The notes under the pieces were generated by a model, which searched no databases, was not told the DNA's origin, and worked only from the letters and a program-made list of their open reading frames with translations. From an uncultured Christensenella sp. (lineage in GTDB: Bacteria > Bacillota > Clostridia > Christensenellales > UBA3700), in assembly GCA_910579785.1 (NCBI GenBank), contig CAJTVJ010000039.1:1-12108 (forward strand): a stretch of DNA of 12,108 bases, read 5' to 3'. The position numbers and the translations under genes are program-made. Each line of letters begins with the position of its first letter. Positions within the stretch are counted from its first letter, which is position 1. Shown piece by piece: positions 1 to 6,665 of this stretch.

Positions 1-1364
1 ACTCCGCTTGGCAAAGTCGCTGTCGCCACACCGCCGTTAAACTCTGCCGTTGCCTGATACTTGACTTCTCCGTTGCCTGACTTGTCTGCAAGCAATATTA
101 TTGCCTTGCCGCTCTGTCCTGTCTTTGTTATTGATACGCTGTTGCCTGACAATGTTATATCCGGAGCGCTTGATATATTTTCATTATAGTTGACGTAATC
201 CGCTGTCTTCAAATATACCTTATATGCCGGCTTTGTTCCGTTGACTGTATTTACAGCGACAAACGTCGCCCCGTTGGACATCACGTTGCTCGCCGTTGCA
301 TAAATTACGTTGGCAGGATCAAAGTTAAATGCAGGACGCACACTAATTTTAGCTTGCACACCTGCACTTGATATTGAGCCATTGACAACAAACATATGTA
401 CTTCGCTCGCATTAACCCGTCCTGGCGAACGCAGAGTAAACCCACCTTCTTTATCTATCAGATAAGTGGCTTTGACAGAATTTTCTACAACACCTGGATA
501 ACCCGGATAAGTATCTGGATCCCAACTTGAAACTACTTTTTTTGCATATATAGTAACTCCGTCACTCTCACAAAATCCGTATTCTGGAGTATTGATATCG
601 TAATAATCTAATAAAAAAAGATAATCGTTGGTATTCTCTATTACTGTACCGTTATCTCCCCTTCCCGCATAATAACCTGTTGTATTTTCAACGCCTGTTG
701 TAATAGTACTTGGGTCGTAATTTCCAAATGCAGTGGAAATAATATTGTTTGTATAATATCTTGGAGTAGTTTTTCCATCATGCGACCAATTTTTTGTAAC
801 AATATTATTTGACAAAACAATATTTGTTCTCTCAACGCTACTAAATAATTTATATAACCAAGAGTTACTTTTAGTAACACTGCTCCATTCATCCGCAGTC
901 GGAGCGGCTGTACTGCTGCTGGCAGCAAGCGGATATTTCCCAGAATTTAAAACTGCTCTTATTTTACTAGTACCCCAAAAAGCGTAGTGTGGATTATTTT
1001 GTGTATTAAACTGTTCAGAAAAAACGCTTGAATCTGCCCAAAGCAACATATCTCCATCGCTATATTTTGAGTCTCTAGCTGAAAGCACGCGCCATTTTAA
1101 AGCACCGGACGCGCTACCATTTGTTCCGAGATAAATATAGTCCTTTTGCTTCCCTTGAATATTATTTATAAAGTAATTTTGACTTATTCCCCTTTCATTA
1201 AGATTAAGGACAGATGCTTTGCTTTTTGCAGTCGTGTCTGCATTTACCAAACTTTCTCCAAATTTATTGTAATTAACAAATATACTGCATATTATTATCG
1301 TCAGCATCAACAAAACACATGCCACTGCCAACAAGCCTTTATATTTGCTTAACCTTCTCATCAT
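1..1364 (-). CDS. Secreted or membrane-anchored surface protein with DUF6273-like domain, 3' end cut by window edge
   Basis: Reading the minus strand from the ATG at 1364 gives 454 uninterrupted codons that run off the left edge. The start has a strong AGGAGG site (1374-1379) nine bases upstream; a second ATG at 1361 is spaced worse. Residues 1-8 are basic and about 9-31 are strongly hydrophobic, so it is a signal peptide or N-terminal anchor. Residues about 65-345 resemble DUF6273: KWRVLS near the start, then LLWADSSVF, an R-x-x-LN motif, and the hallmark pair FTLRSPG and SVRPAF that closes the domain. After that, a serine/threonine/glycine-rich segment (VSITKTGQSGKAIILLAD) looks like the beginning of Ig-like beta domains. 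DUF6273 proteins are common extracellular proteins in gut Clostridia, and their biochemical role is unknown to me. The gene stands alone downstream of a complex regulatory region. The domain call rests on motif memory; the real length is unknown. Confidence 0.85.
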   Translation of the reverse strand, partial: MMRRLSKYKGLLAVACVLLMLTIIICSIFVNYNKFGESLVNADTTAKSKASVLNLNERGISQNYFINNIQGKQKDYIYLGTNGSASGALKWRVLSARDSKYSDGDMLLWADSSVFSEQFNTQNNPHYAFWGTSKIRAVLNSGKYPLAASSSTAAPTADEWSSVTKSNSWLYKLFSSVERTNIVLSNNIVTKNWSHDGKTTPRYYTNNIISTAFGNYDPSTITTGVENTTGYYAGRGDNGTVIENTNDYLFLLDYYDINTPEYGFCESDGVTIYAKKVVSSWDPDTYPGYPGVVENSVKATYLIDKEGGFTLRSPGRVNASEVHMFVVNGSISSAGVQAKISVRPAFNFDPANVIYATASNVMSNGATFVAVNTVNGTKPAYKVYLKTADYVNYNENISSAPDITLSGNSVSITKTGQSGKAIILLADKSGNGEVKYQATAEFNGGVATATLPSG

Positions 1365-1390
1365 TATTTAGGACCTCCTTTGTATACTTT

Positions 1391-1405
1391 GTCGCATAGC
1401 GCGAC
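1391..1405. other. Small hairpin in the 5' leader of the DUF6273-like gene
   Basis: GTCGC and GCGAC form a 5-bp stem with a 5-base loop, between the predicted transcription start (about 1411) and the ribosome site. It could stabilise the leader or tune translation. The stem is short and may be chance. Confidence 0.3.
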
Positions 1406-1418
1406 CTATTCAATGCAA

Positions 1419-1447
1419 ATTATACTTTACGCTTTATCTTTGCACAA
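1419..1447 (-). promoter_or_regulatory. Sigma-A-type promoter of the DUF6273-like surface gene
   Basis: On the minus strand there is a perfect -10 TATAAT (1419-1424), a 17-base spacer and a -35 TTGTGC (1442-1447). The predicted start of transcription, near 1411, gives a leader of about 47 bases before the ATG at 1364. The -35 box is weak (TTG only), which suits a promoter that depends on, or is blocked by, a regulator at the overlapping palindrome 1444-1462. Confidence 0.6.
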
Positions 1448-1462
1448 TACTAATAGTATTGT
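1444..1462. promoter_or_regulatory. Palindrome overlapping the -35 box, likely operator
   Basis: ACAATACT and AGTATTGT are perfect 8-bp inverted arms around a 3-base centre. The palindrome covers four bases of the -35 box of the surface-gene promoter and extends upstream of it. This size and placement are typical of a dimeric helix-turn-helix regulator site. No regulator gene in the window is an obvious partner. Confidence 0.45.
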
Positions 1463-1477
1463 ATCTCCCTTACAGTT

Positions 1478-1548
1478 TTTGCCACATTGCAAGTATCTCT
1501 TAAACTAGTCTTTTAGAAGTTATTATATAGAATTTTCTATGTGGCAAA
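1478..1548. repeat. 10-bp perfect inverted-repeat pair around 51 bp
   Basis: TTTGCCACAT at 1478-1487 pairs exactly with ATGTGGCAAA at 1539-1548. The enclosed 51 bases contain a minus-strand TATAAT (1522-1527) with only a poor -35 match. It lies between the surface-gene promoter and the larger inverted-repeat element at 1624-1759. It could be a hairpin in a longer leader RNA, a double regulator site or a small recombination site; the sequence does not decide. Confidence 0.5.
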
Positions 1549-1623
1549 CTATACTTTTAGGTATATTTTTTATGCTTTGCGTACGTACTTTGCCTTATCT
1601 AGGTCGCCTTGAAATATGTAATT

Positions 1624-1759
1624 ATTCCAAGAAAAGTATACATTTACTGACCTTGCGAAGTTGAATATAACTCGCGCGCGAAATATACTCTTATTAAAAA
1701 AACTCGCCGTTTCACGATATAGAAATAGGCAGTCAGTAAATGTATACTTTTCTTAGAAT
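1624..1759. repeat. 28-bp inverted repeats flanking an 80-bp segment with a promoter (possible invertible element)
   Basis: The left arm (1624-1651) and right arm (1732-1759) are inverted copies of 28 bases with one mismatch; each contains GTATAC and ends inward in ACTGAC / GTCAGT. The 80-base interior (1652-1731) carries a plus-strand promoter (TTGAAT, 17 bases, TATACT) and the CG-rich palindrome TCGCGCGCGA at 1672-1681. Inverted repeats of this size around a promoter, upstream of a surface-protein gene, are the known layout of phase-variable invertible promoters. A small MITE or a long-range hairpin would look similar. No recombinase gene is in the window. Confidence 0.7.
1661..1689 (+). 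promoter_or_regulatory. Promoter inside the inverted-repeat element
   Basis: -35 TTGAAT (1661-1666) and -10 TATACT (1684-1689) are separated by exactly 17 bases, matching the consensus at 4/6 and 5/6. The spacer holds an unusual CG-alternating tract. In the present orientation it drives transcription rightward, away from the surface-protein gene at 1364 and toward the terminator-like hairpin at 1818-1867. If the 80-bp segment flipped, it would face that gene. Confidence 0.5.
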
Positions 1760-1817
1760 GGATATGATTGACTTTAAAAATAGAATGAAAATGTTTGATT
1801 ATTATATGTGTTTTAAT

Positions 1818-1875
1818 AGGATTAGACCTCTCCGCGTAGGGCGTAAGGAGCGGAGAAATCTTATCCTTTTATTTT
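1818..1875 (+). terminator. Terminator-like hairpin belonging to a dispersed repeat
   Basis: An imperfect 18-bp stem (1818-1835 with 1850-1867, 15 of 18 paired, CTCCGC / GCGGAG at its core) is followed on the plus strand by TTTTATTTT. It would end rightward transcription from the 1661-1689 promoter and so shield dnaJ from antisense reading. The 34 bases from 1819 also match 12016-12049 in inverse orientation (26 of 34), so the hairpin sits in a repeated intergenic sequence. Confidence 0.55.
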
Positions 1876-1894
1876 AACTATCATACAGTAACTT

Positions 1895-1920
1895 AAAAAA
1901 TGCACCCGCAACGGGTGCAT
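1895..1920 (-). terminator. Rho-independent terminator of the hrcA-grpE-dnaK-dnaJ operon
   Basis: On the minus strand a perfect 9-bp stem (ATGCACCCG / CGGGTGCAT, 3-base loop) is followed by six Ts. It lies about 22 bases past the dnaJ stop and is in the right orientation to end the heat-shock operon. Confidence 0.9.
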
Positions 1921-1941
1921 TAAATTCACTATAAAAATCGC

Positions 1942-3069
1942 TTATCTTTTGCTCCTCTTATATTTTTTGAGTTGAGGATATTGCGACTCAGACAAACTAT
2001 CTTCAAAAGCTTTGAGAAGTTTGAGCTGTTTAGAGCTGAGGTTTTTAGGAGTCTCGACTTTGACTACGACGTACAGATCGCCGTAGAGGTCTTTACGCAA
2101 GACTTTCATACCGTAACCTTTGAGACGTATCTTAGTGCCAGACTGCGTACACTCAGGTATCTTGCATTTTGTCTCGCCTTTAAGCGTCTCGATAATTATC
2201 TCACTGCCGTATGCGGCGTCATAAAAACCGATCGGAAGGTCATAATAAAGGTCGTTGCCAACTCTCTTAAATTTCTCGCTTGGCATTACGCCGACTGCAA
2301 TGACAAGATTACCTTTGCCTCCGCCGTTCTGTCCGCAATGTCCTTCATTGCGAAGGGTCATTGACATACCGTTGTCCACGCCTGCCGGTACGGGAACGTT
2401 GACAGTTGCTTCTTTGCGCACGTAGCCGTTGCCGCGACATGTCACGCACTTTTCTGTGACGGTCTTGCCCCTACCTCCGCACGCCGTACAAACTGTCTGA
2501 ACTACCTGTTGTCCAAAGATGCTCTGCTGCGTCTTGCGTACGGTGCCTGTGCCGTTGCAATATGTACATATCTTGATGGACGAAGCGTCCTTAGCTCCGC
2601 TGCCGTTGCAAGTCGAACACGGCTCGTCTCTGTTGAGCCTTATCGGTTTGGTCGCGCCGTTGTACGCCTCTTCAAACGACAGATTTATCTTGACGTGGAT
2701 ATCCTCGCCCTGTCTTGGAGCATTTGGCGTTCTTCTCGCGCTTCCGCCGCCAAAGAAAGATGAAAGTATGTCTTCAAAACCGCTGAAACCGCCTTCAAAG
2801 CCGCCCTTACCGCCTGCGCCGCCAAAACCTTGCGGTCCGTCAGGATTGCCGAATTGGTCGTAATTACTACGCTTTTCTTTATCACTGAGGATCTCGTATG
2901 CCGCGTTTATCTCCTTGAATTTCTTCTCGGCTTCTTTCTTTTCGCTTTCGCTTGCCGTCGCGAATCTGTCCGGGTGCAAAGTTATCGCAAGCTTTCTATA
3001 CGCCTTGCGGATATCGTCGTCGGTCGCCGTCTTGGTCACACCCAATATTTCATATAAGTCTTTTGCCAT
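1942..3069 (-). CDS. dnaJ: Chaperone protein DnaJ (Hsp40)
   Basis: This is the co-chaperone that binds unfolded protein, delivers it to DnaK and stimulates DnaK ATP hydrolysis in the cytoplasm. Counting from MAKDLYEILG, the protein has 375 residues, normal for a type I DnaJ. The J domain is residues 1-72 with HPD at 32-34. A Gly/Phe-rich linker spans about 73-110. Four CxxCxGxG zinc motifs lie at 151-158, 168-175, 194-201 and 208-215, and the two C-terminal beta domains follow. The frame stays open 16 codons upstream to an ATG at 3117, but that extension is not DnaJ-like and overlaps the intergenic hairpin; the ATG at 3069 has AGGAA at 3073-3077 and gives the standard N-terminus. It is the last gene of the operon, 71 bases after dnaK, and is followed by the terminator at 1895-1920. 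Confidence 0.97.
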   Translation of the reverse strand: MAKDLYEILGVTKTATDDDIRKAYRKLAITLHPDRFATASESEKKEAEKKFKEINAAYEILSDKEKRSNYDQFGNPDGPQGFGGAGGKGGFEGGFSGFEDILSSFFGGGSARRTPNAPRQGEDIHVKINLSFEEAYNGATKPIRLNRDEPCSTCNGSGAKDASSIKICTYCNGTGTVRKTQQSIFGQQVVQTVCTACGGRGKTVTEKCVTCRGNGYVRKEATVNVPVPAGVDNGMSMTLRNEGHCGQNGGGKGNLVIAVGVMPSEKFKRVGNDLYYDLPIGFYDAAYGSEIIIETLKGETKCKIPECTQSGTKIRLKGYGMKVLRKDLYGDLYVVVKVETPKNLSSKQLKLLKAFEDSLSESQYPQLKKYKRSKR

Positions 3070-3082
3070 ATATTCCTTTTTG

Positions 3083-3124
3083 CACGACTTTTGCCACCGA
3101 CTCAAAGCCCGTGGCAAAAGTGTG
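3083..3124 (-). promoter_or_regulatory. dnaK-dnaJ intergenic hairpin just upstream of the dnaJ ribosome site
   Basis: The arms 3083-3097 and 3111-3124 pair over 14 bp with one bulged base (core TTTTGCCAC / GTGGCAAAA) around a 13-base loop. In the operon direction the stem ends about five bases before the dnaJ AGGAA site and has no U-tract after it, so it is not a normal terminator. On the opposite strand it is followed by TGATTTTTTATTT-like sequence, so it could terminate antisense transcripts. Likely roles in the mRNA are processing, stability or lowering dnaJ translation relative to dnaK. Confidence 0.65.
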
Positions 3125-3140
3125 ATTTTTTATTTAGATA

Positions 3141-4955
3141 TTAGTTGTCGATTATGATGTCGTCAGGGTTGATAGTGCTGCCGTCTCCGCCTTCATTCTT
3201 CTGCGCCTCTTCCTGAGCTGCTTGATAAAGTCTTGTAAAGATAGGCGCATTTTCTTTTGACATTGCGTCGATGATAGCTCTTATCTTCTCAGCGTCGTCA
3301 GCCTCTGCAAGATCAGCCTTTGCCTTTGCAAGCGAATCTTTGAGAGTAGCCTTTTCGTCCTCGGTGAGTTTGTCTGCGCTCTCTTCGATGGCCTTCTCGG
3401 TTGCGAAAATCATTTGATCAGCATCGTTTTTTGCATCGACGAGTTCTTTACGCTTCTTGTCTTCCTCGGCATACTTCTCAGCCTCTTTTACTGCCGCGTC
3501 GATTTGATCTTCTGACAGATTGGTGGAAGAAGTGATGGTGACAGATTGCTTTTTGCCTGTGCCCTTGTCTACCGCGGTGACGTTGACTATGCCGTTGGCG
3601 TCGATGTCAAAAGTAACCTCGATTTGCGGAATACCTCTCGGTGCCGGCGGAATTCCGTCAAGCTGGAATCTTCCAAGCTCTTTGTTGTCGTTTGCCATAG
3701 AACGCTCGCCTTGCAACACTCTGATGTCAACGGCCGTCTGGTTGTTGGCAGCAGTTGAGAATACCTGCGACTTGGAAGTCGGTATTGTCGTATTACGCTC
3801 GATAAGCTTTGTAAATACTCCGCCCATAGTCTCGATACCGAGAGAAAGCGGCGTTACGTCCAAAAGTACGACGTCTTTGATATCGCCGGCAAGCACGCCG
3901 CCTTGTATAGCTGCGCCCAATGCCACGCACTCGTCTGGGTTGATACCCTTAAACGGCTCTTTGCCTGTGACTTTGCGTACAGAATCTACTACCGCAGGGA
4001 TTCTCGTCGAGCCGCCGACAAGTATTACCTTTGAAAGGTCGCTTGCTTTGAGGTTGGCGTCCGAAAGAGCCTTTTTGAGCGGTATCATCGTTCTGTCGAC
4101 AAGGTCGCTTGTCAACGCGTCAAACTTAGCCTTGGTAAGCTCTATGTCAACGTGCTTAGGCACGCCTTCTACTATCGTGATATAAGGGATATTGATAGCC
4201 GTCTTCGTCATACCCGAAAGCTCTATCTTAGCTTTTTCGGCAGCTTCCTTAATTCTGCTCATAGACGCAGGATCGTTGGAAAGGTCGATGCCCTCTGCGT
4301 TTTTGAATTCTTTGACGATATAATCCATTATCTTCTTGTCAAAATCGTCGCCGCCGAGCATATTGTCGCCGCTAGTAGCAAGCACTTCAAATACGCCGTC
4401 TTCGATCTCCAATATCGATACGTCGAACGTACCGCCGCCAAGGTCGTATATCAATACCTTCTGTCCCTTGTTATCGCCCTTGTCAAGACCGTATGCAAGA
4501 GCTGCCGCCGTAGGCTCGTTGATTATTCTCAAAACTTCAAGACCTGCAATCTTACCGGCGTCTTTCGTCGCCTGTCTCTGAGAGTCGGTGAAGTATGCAG
4601 GTACCGTGATGACTGCCTGCGTGACCTTTTGACCGATATATGCCTCAGCGTCTTGTTTGAGCTTTGTCAATATCATTGCGCTTATCTCTTGCGGAGTATA
4701 TGCCTTGTCGTCGATTTTGACCTTATAATCGCTGCCCATATGTCTCTTTACAGAGAATATTGTTCTCTTTGCATTGGCAACCGCCTGTCTTTTAGCAGTC
4801 TGACCAATAAGTCTCTCTCCGTCCTTAGTAAAGCCTACTACCGACGGGGTCGTTCTTGCTCCTTCCGGATTTGGTATTACTACGGCTTCGCCGCCTTCCA
4901 TTATGGCTACGCACGAGTTTGTCGTACCCAAATCAATACCGATGATCTTTCCCAT
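3141..4955 (-). CDS. dnaK: Chaperone protein DnaK (Hsp70)
   Basis: DnaK is the central ATP-dependent Hsp70, which cycles on and off unfolded polypeptides with DnaJ and GrpE. The 604-residue protein is normal for Firmicutes. The nucleotide-binding domain shows IGIDLGTTNSCVA (5-17), NEPTAAALAYG (146-156), IYDLGGGTFDVSIL (169-182) and VILVGGSTRIP (310-320). The interdomain linker is around DVVLLDVTPLSLG (361-373), the substrate domain is about 378-500, and the helical lid about 505-575. A Gly/Asn-rich tail ends in DDIIIDN. The large nucleotide-domain insertion after about residue 75, present in E. coli DnaK, is absent, as usual in Gram-positive bacteria. The start has AGGAG at 4966-4970, ten bases upstream. 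The gene is 75 bases after grpE and in the same operon; I see no separate promoter in that gap. Confidence 0.99.
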   Translation of the reverse strand: MGKIIGIDLGTTNSCVAIMEGGEAVVIPNPEGARTTPSVVGFTKDGERLIGQTAKRQAVANAKRTIFSVKRHMGSDYKVKIDDKAYTPQEISAMILTKLKQDAEAYIGQKVTQAVITVPAYFTDSQRQATKDAGKIAGLEVLRIINEPTAAALAYGLDKGDNKGQKVLIYDLGGGTFDVSILEIEDGVFEVLATSGDNMLGGDDFDKKIMDYIVKEFKNAEGIDLSNDPASMSRIKEAAEKAKIELSGMTKTAINIPYITIVEGVPKHVDIELTKAKFDALTSDLVDRTMIPLKKALSDANLKASDLSKVILVGGSTRIPAVVDSVRKVTGKEPFKGINPDECVALGAAIQGGVLAGDIKDVVLLDVTPLSLGIETMGGVFTKLIERNTTIPTSKSQVFSTAANNQTAVDIRVLQGERSMANDNKELGRFQLDGIPPAPRGIPQIEVTFDIDANGIVNVTAVDKGTGKKQSVTITSSTNLSEDQIDAAVKEAEKYAEEDKKRKELVDAKNDADQMIFATEKAIEESADKLTEDEKATLKDSLAKAKADLAEADDAEKIRAIIDAMSKENAPIFTRLYQAAQEEAQKNEGGDGSTINPDDIIIDN

Positions 4956-5030
4956 TTTTTTATATCTCCTTAAAAATGATTTCTTTATTATGTATTTGTC
5001 CTTGCGAACTTTATGCCTATGCTGCCTTTA

Positions 5031-5549
5031 TTATTCGGCAACTACGACCATAGCGTGTCTCAATATCTTTCCCTCTTTGTGATATCCCTTCTTGACAACG
5101 TCGACTATCTTTCCGGAATTTCCCTCGCCCGGAACTTTTGCAACGGCTTCGTGCATATTTGGGTCAAAGTCCTCGCCCAAGCACGCCATCTCCGTCACGC
5201 CGCGCTTTTTCAGCGCTTCTAAAAAGGCATTCTTGACTAGCTCTATACCTTTGCGTTGCTCTTCGTCCTTTTGAGCTTCGATAGCCATATCAAGATAATC
5301 AAGCACGGGCAATATCTCCTCGATCATATCGTTGATGCCGTTCATATACATAGTGCTTGCGGTCATTGCGTTTCGTCTCCTGAAATTCTCAAAGTCAGCC
5401 TGCACTCTCACGTATTGATCGTATAAAGCATTGTAATGTTCTACGCTCACCGATTCGGGATACTCCTCTTCGTCAGTTTGCTCTTGAATATCAGGATTGA
5501 ACTCCAACACTTCTTCTTGATCTTGCTCTGCTTTGTTTTTATGCTTCAC
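5031..5549 (-). CDS. grpE: Nucleotide exchange factor GrpE, GTG start
   Basis: GrpE releases ADP from DnaK and so resets the chaperone cycle; it works as a dimer in the cytoplasm. The protein has 172 residues: an acidic tail (1-35), a long helix/coiled coil (about 36-95, with YDQYVRVQADFENFRRR) and the C-terminal beta domain (about 115-172) carrying the GrpE signature FDPNMHEAVAKVPGE and the KKGYHKEGKILRHAMVVV strand pair. The start codon is GTG, not ATG: it is the only start properly spaced (seven bases) from the GGAGGT at 5557-5562, which lies just after the hrcA stop. The gap from hrcA is 17 bases, so the two genes are probably translationally linked. Regulation is through the hrcA promoter and CIRCE. 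Confidence 0.97.
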   Translation of the reverse strand: MKHKNKAEQDQEEVLEFNPDIQEQTDEEEYPESVSVEHYNALYDQYVRVQADFENFRRRNAMTASTMYMNGINDMIEEILPVLDYLDMAIEAQKDEEQRKGIELVKNAFLEALKKRGVTEMACLGEDFDPNMHEAVAKVPGEGNSGKIVDVVKKGYHKEGKILRHAMVVVAE

Positions 5550-5566
5550 TTTGCTTACCTCCGCTT

Positions 5567-6565
5567 TTATAGCTTATCTATTACTTTTCCGAGTTGTCTC
5601 AACACCGTAAGCACCCGTTTGTAATCCATTCTTTCAGGACCTATCACACCAAGCTGTCCGACTTCTCTTCCCTTGACGTGATACTTTGCGCTGACAAGCG
5701 CCATATTCTTTAAGCCCTCGTCCTCTTCGGCGCCTATCTTTATGCAAAACTCTATGTCGCCGTCGTCGCGCATAAGCTCTTTAAGCTTGTCTTTCTTGCC
5801 TACTATCGATACAAAATTCTTGATATTGTCATAGTCTTTTGCCTCGGGATATTGAAATATCTTCTCCGCGCCCTCGACGTAAAGCTGACCTTCTCTGCTC
5901 TTTTTATATTCGCTGAGCAAGTCGAATACGTCGTCAAACACCTGCTTAAACGATTTGAGTTCGGCGTCCAAATCGACAGGAGTGGAAAGTATCTGTTCAA
6001 GCGTCTTGCCCGAAAAACATCTTGCCAATAAGTTGTTGGCTATGCTAATATAATCGTCCTGTCCGTCGGGAAGCTTTATCTCCTTGTCCTTTATGACTCC
6101 GCTGTCGGTGATTATCAATACCAGCGCGGTACCGTCATACATATCCAAAAGCTTGATGTCCTTTATCCTCAACGTGTCGCTGTTGGATATCATGAGCAAC
6201 GACGTATAGTTGGTCACGTCGCTCACTATCTTGGCTCCGTCCTTTACAATCTCTGCGACGGAATCGTATTTTCTTGACAGATACGTCCTAAAAGCCTCTA
6301 AGTCTATGTCTTCGTTGTTGATGATATTGTCGACGTAATATCTGTATGCCTTTGAAGAAGGTATTCTGCCTGCGCTTACGTGCGGCTGTATCAGATATCC
6401 CATCTCCTCCAAGCGCGACATCTCGCTTCTTATCGTCGCAGGAGATACTTCCGGCAAATATTTCTTTTGAATATCCGCCGAAGATATAGGCTCTACCGAA
6501 GTGATATAGCTGTCAATCAACGCTTGCAACACTCTTTTCTTTCTTTCAGTAAGTTTGTCGTCCAT
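5567..6565 (-). CDS. hrcA: Heat-inducible transcription repressor HrcA
   Basis: HrcA binds CIRCE operators and represses class I heat-shock genes; in characterised Firmicutes its activity depends on the GroEL chaperonin. The 332-residue length is usual. Residues 1-75 form the winged helix: LTERKKRVLQALIDSYITS, then SPATIRSEMSRLEEMGYL and PHVSAGRIPSSKAYRYYVD, all highly typical. The remaining HrcA dimerisation/GAF-like domain ends with the conserved GPERMDYKRVLTVLRQLGK. It is the first gene of the operon, and its own promoter and CIRCE lie at 6607-6665, so it is autoregulated. The ATG at 6565 has only a weak AAGGT site (6571-6575), which would keep repressor translation low. groES/groEL are not in the window. 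Confidence 0.97.
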   Translation of the reverse strand: MDDKLTERKKRVLQALIDSYITSVEPISSADIQKKYLPEVSPATIRSEMSRLEEMGYLIQPHVSAGRIPSSKAYRYYVDNIINNEDIDLEAFRTYLSRKYDSVAEIVKDGAKIVSDVTNYTSLLMISNSDTLRIKDIKLLDMYDGTALVLIITDSGVIKDKEIKLPDGQDDYISIANNLLARCFSGKTLEQILSTPVDLDAELKSFKQVFDDVFDLLSEYKKSREGQLYVEGAEKIFQYPEAKDYDNIKNFVSIVGKKDKLKELMRDDGDIEFCIKIGAEEDEGLKNMALVSAKYHVKGREVGQLGVIGPERMDYKRVLTVLRQLGKVIDKL

Positions 6566-6606
6566 CTTTCACCTTATCACCGTTTGGCAGTCATCCCATG
6601 AGACTG

Positions 6607-6633
6607 TTAGCACTCTCACCTCTCAACTGCTAA
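6607..6633 (-). promoter_or_regulatory. CIRCE operator, one half-site degenerate
   Basis: The plus strand reads TTAGCACTC, nine bases, AACTGCTAA. The consensus is TTAGCACTC-N9-GAGTGCTAA, so the left half is perfect and the right half matches 7 of 9. It lies just downstream of the -10 box, over the predicted transcription start, which is the classical position for HrcA repression. Confidence 0.9.
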
Positions 6634-6637
6634 ATCT

Positions 6638-6665
6638 ATTATACTACAATTTTGCCGCAAGTCAA
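6638..6665 (-). promoter_or_regulatory. Promoter of the hrcA-grpE-dnaK-dnaJ operon
   Basis: On the minus strand: -35 TTGACT (6660-6665), 16-base spacer, -10 TATAAT (6638-6643). Upstream lies a very A/T-rich stretch (about 6666-6720) that can act as an UP element. The start of transcription is near 6631, inside the CIRCE element, giving a leader of about 65 bases before hrcA. Confidence 0.85.

Noticed and set aside
641..928. 95-codon minus-strand ORF inside the left region
   Set aside because: It is in another frame of the much longer open frame 1-1364 on the same strand, which has a signal sequence, ribosome site and DUF6273 motifs.
1614..1766. ATATG direct repeats (1614-1618 and 1762-1766) as target-site duplication of a transposed element
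   Set aside because: They are not directly adjacent to the inverted-repeat ends (extra bases on both sides), and a 5-mer of A/T-rich sequence is expected by chance here.
1740..1877. 45-codon plus-strand ORF starting in the right arm of the inverted repeat
   Set aside because: It has no ribosome site, runs through the terminator-like repeat hairpin, and its basic, low-complexity product resembles nothing known.
3070..3117. N-terminal extension of DnaJ from the upstream ATG at 3117
   Set aside because: The 16 extra codons overlap the hairpin and are not DnaJ-like; the ATG at 3069 gives the universal N-terminus and has a ribosome site.
4152..4973. Long plus-strand ORF (273 codons) opposite dnaK
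   Set aside because: It is antisense to a highly conserved gene, has no ribosome site and encodes a Tyr/Arg/Cys-rich composition typical of reverse-frame shadows.
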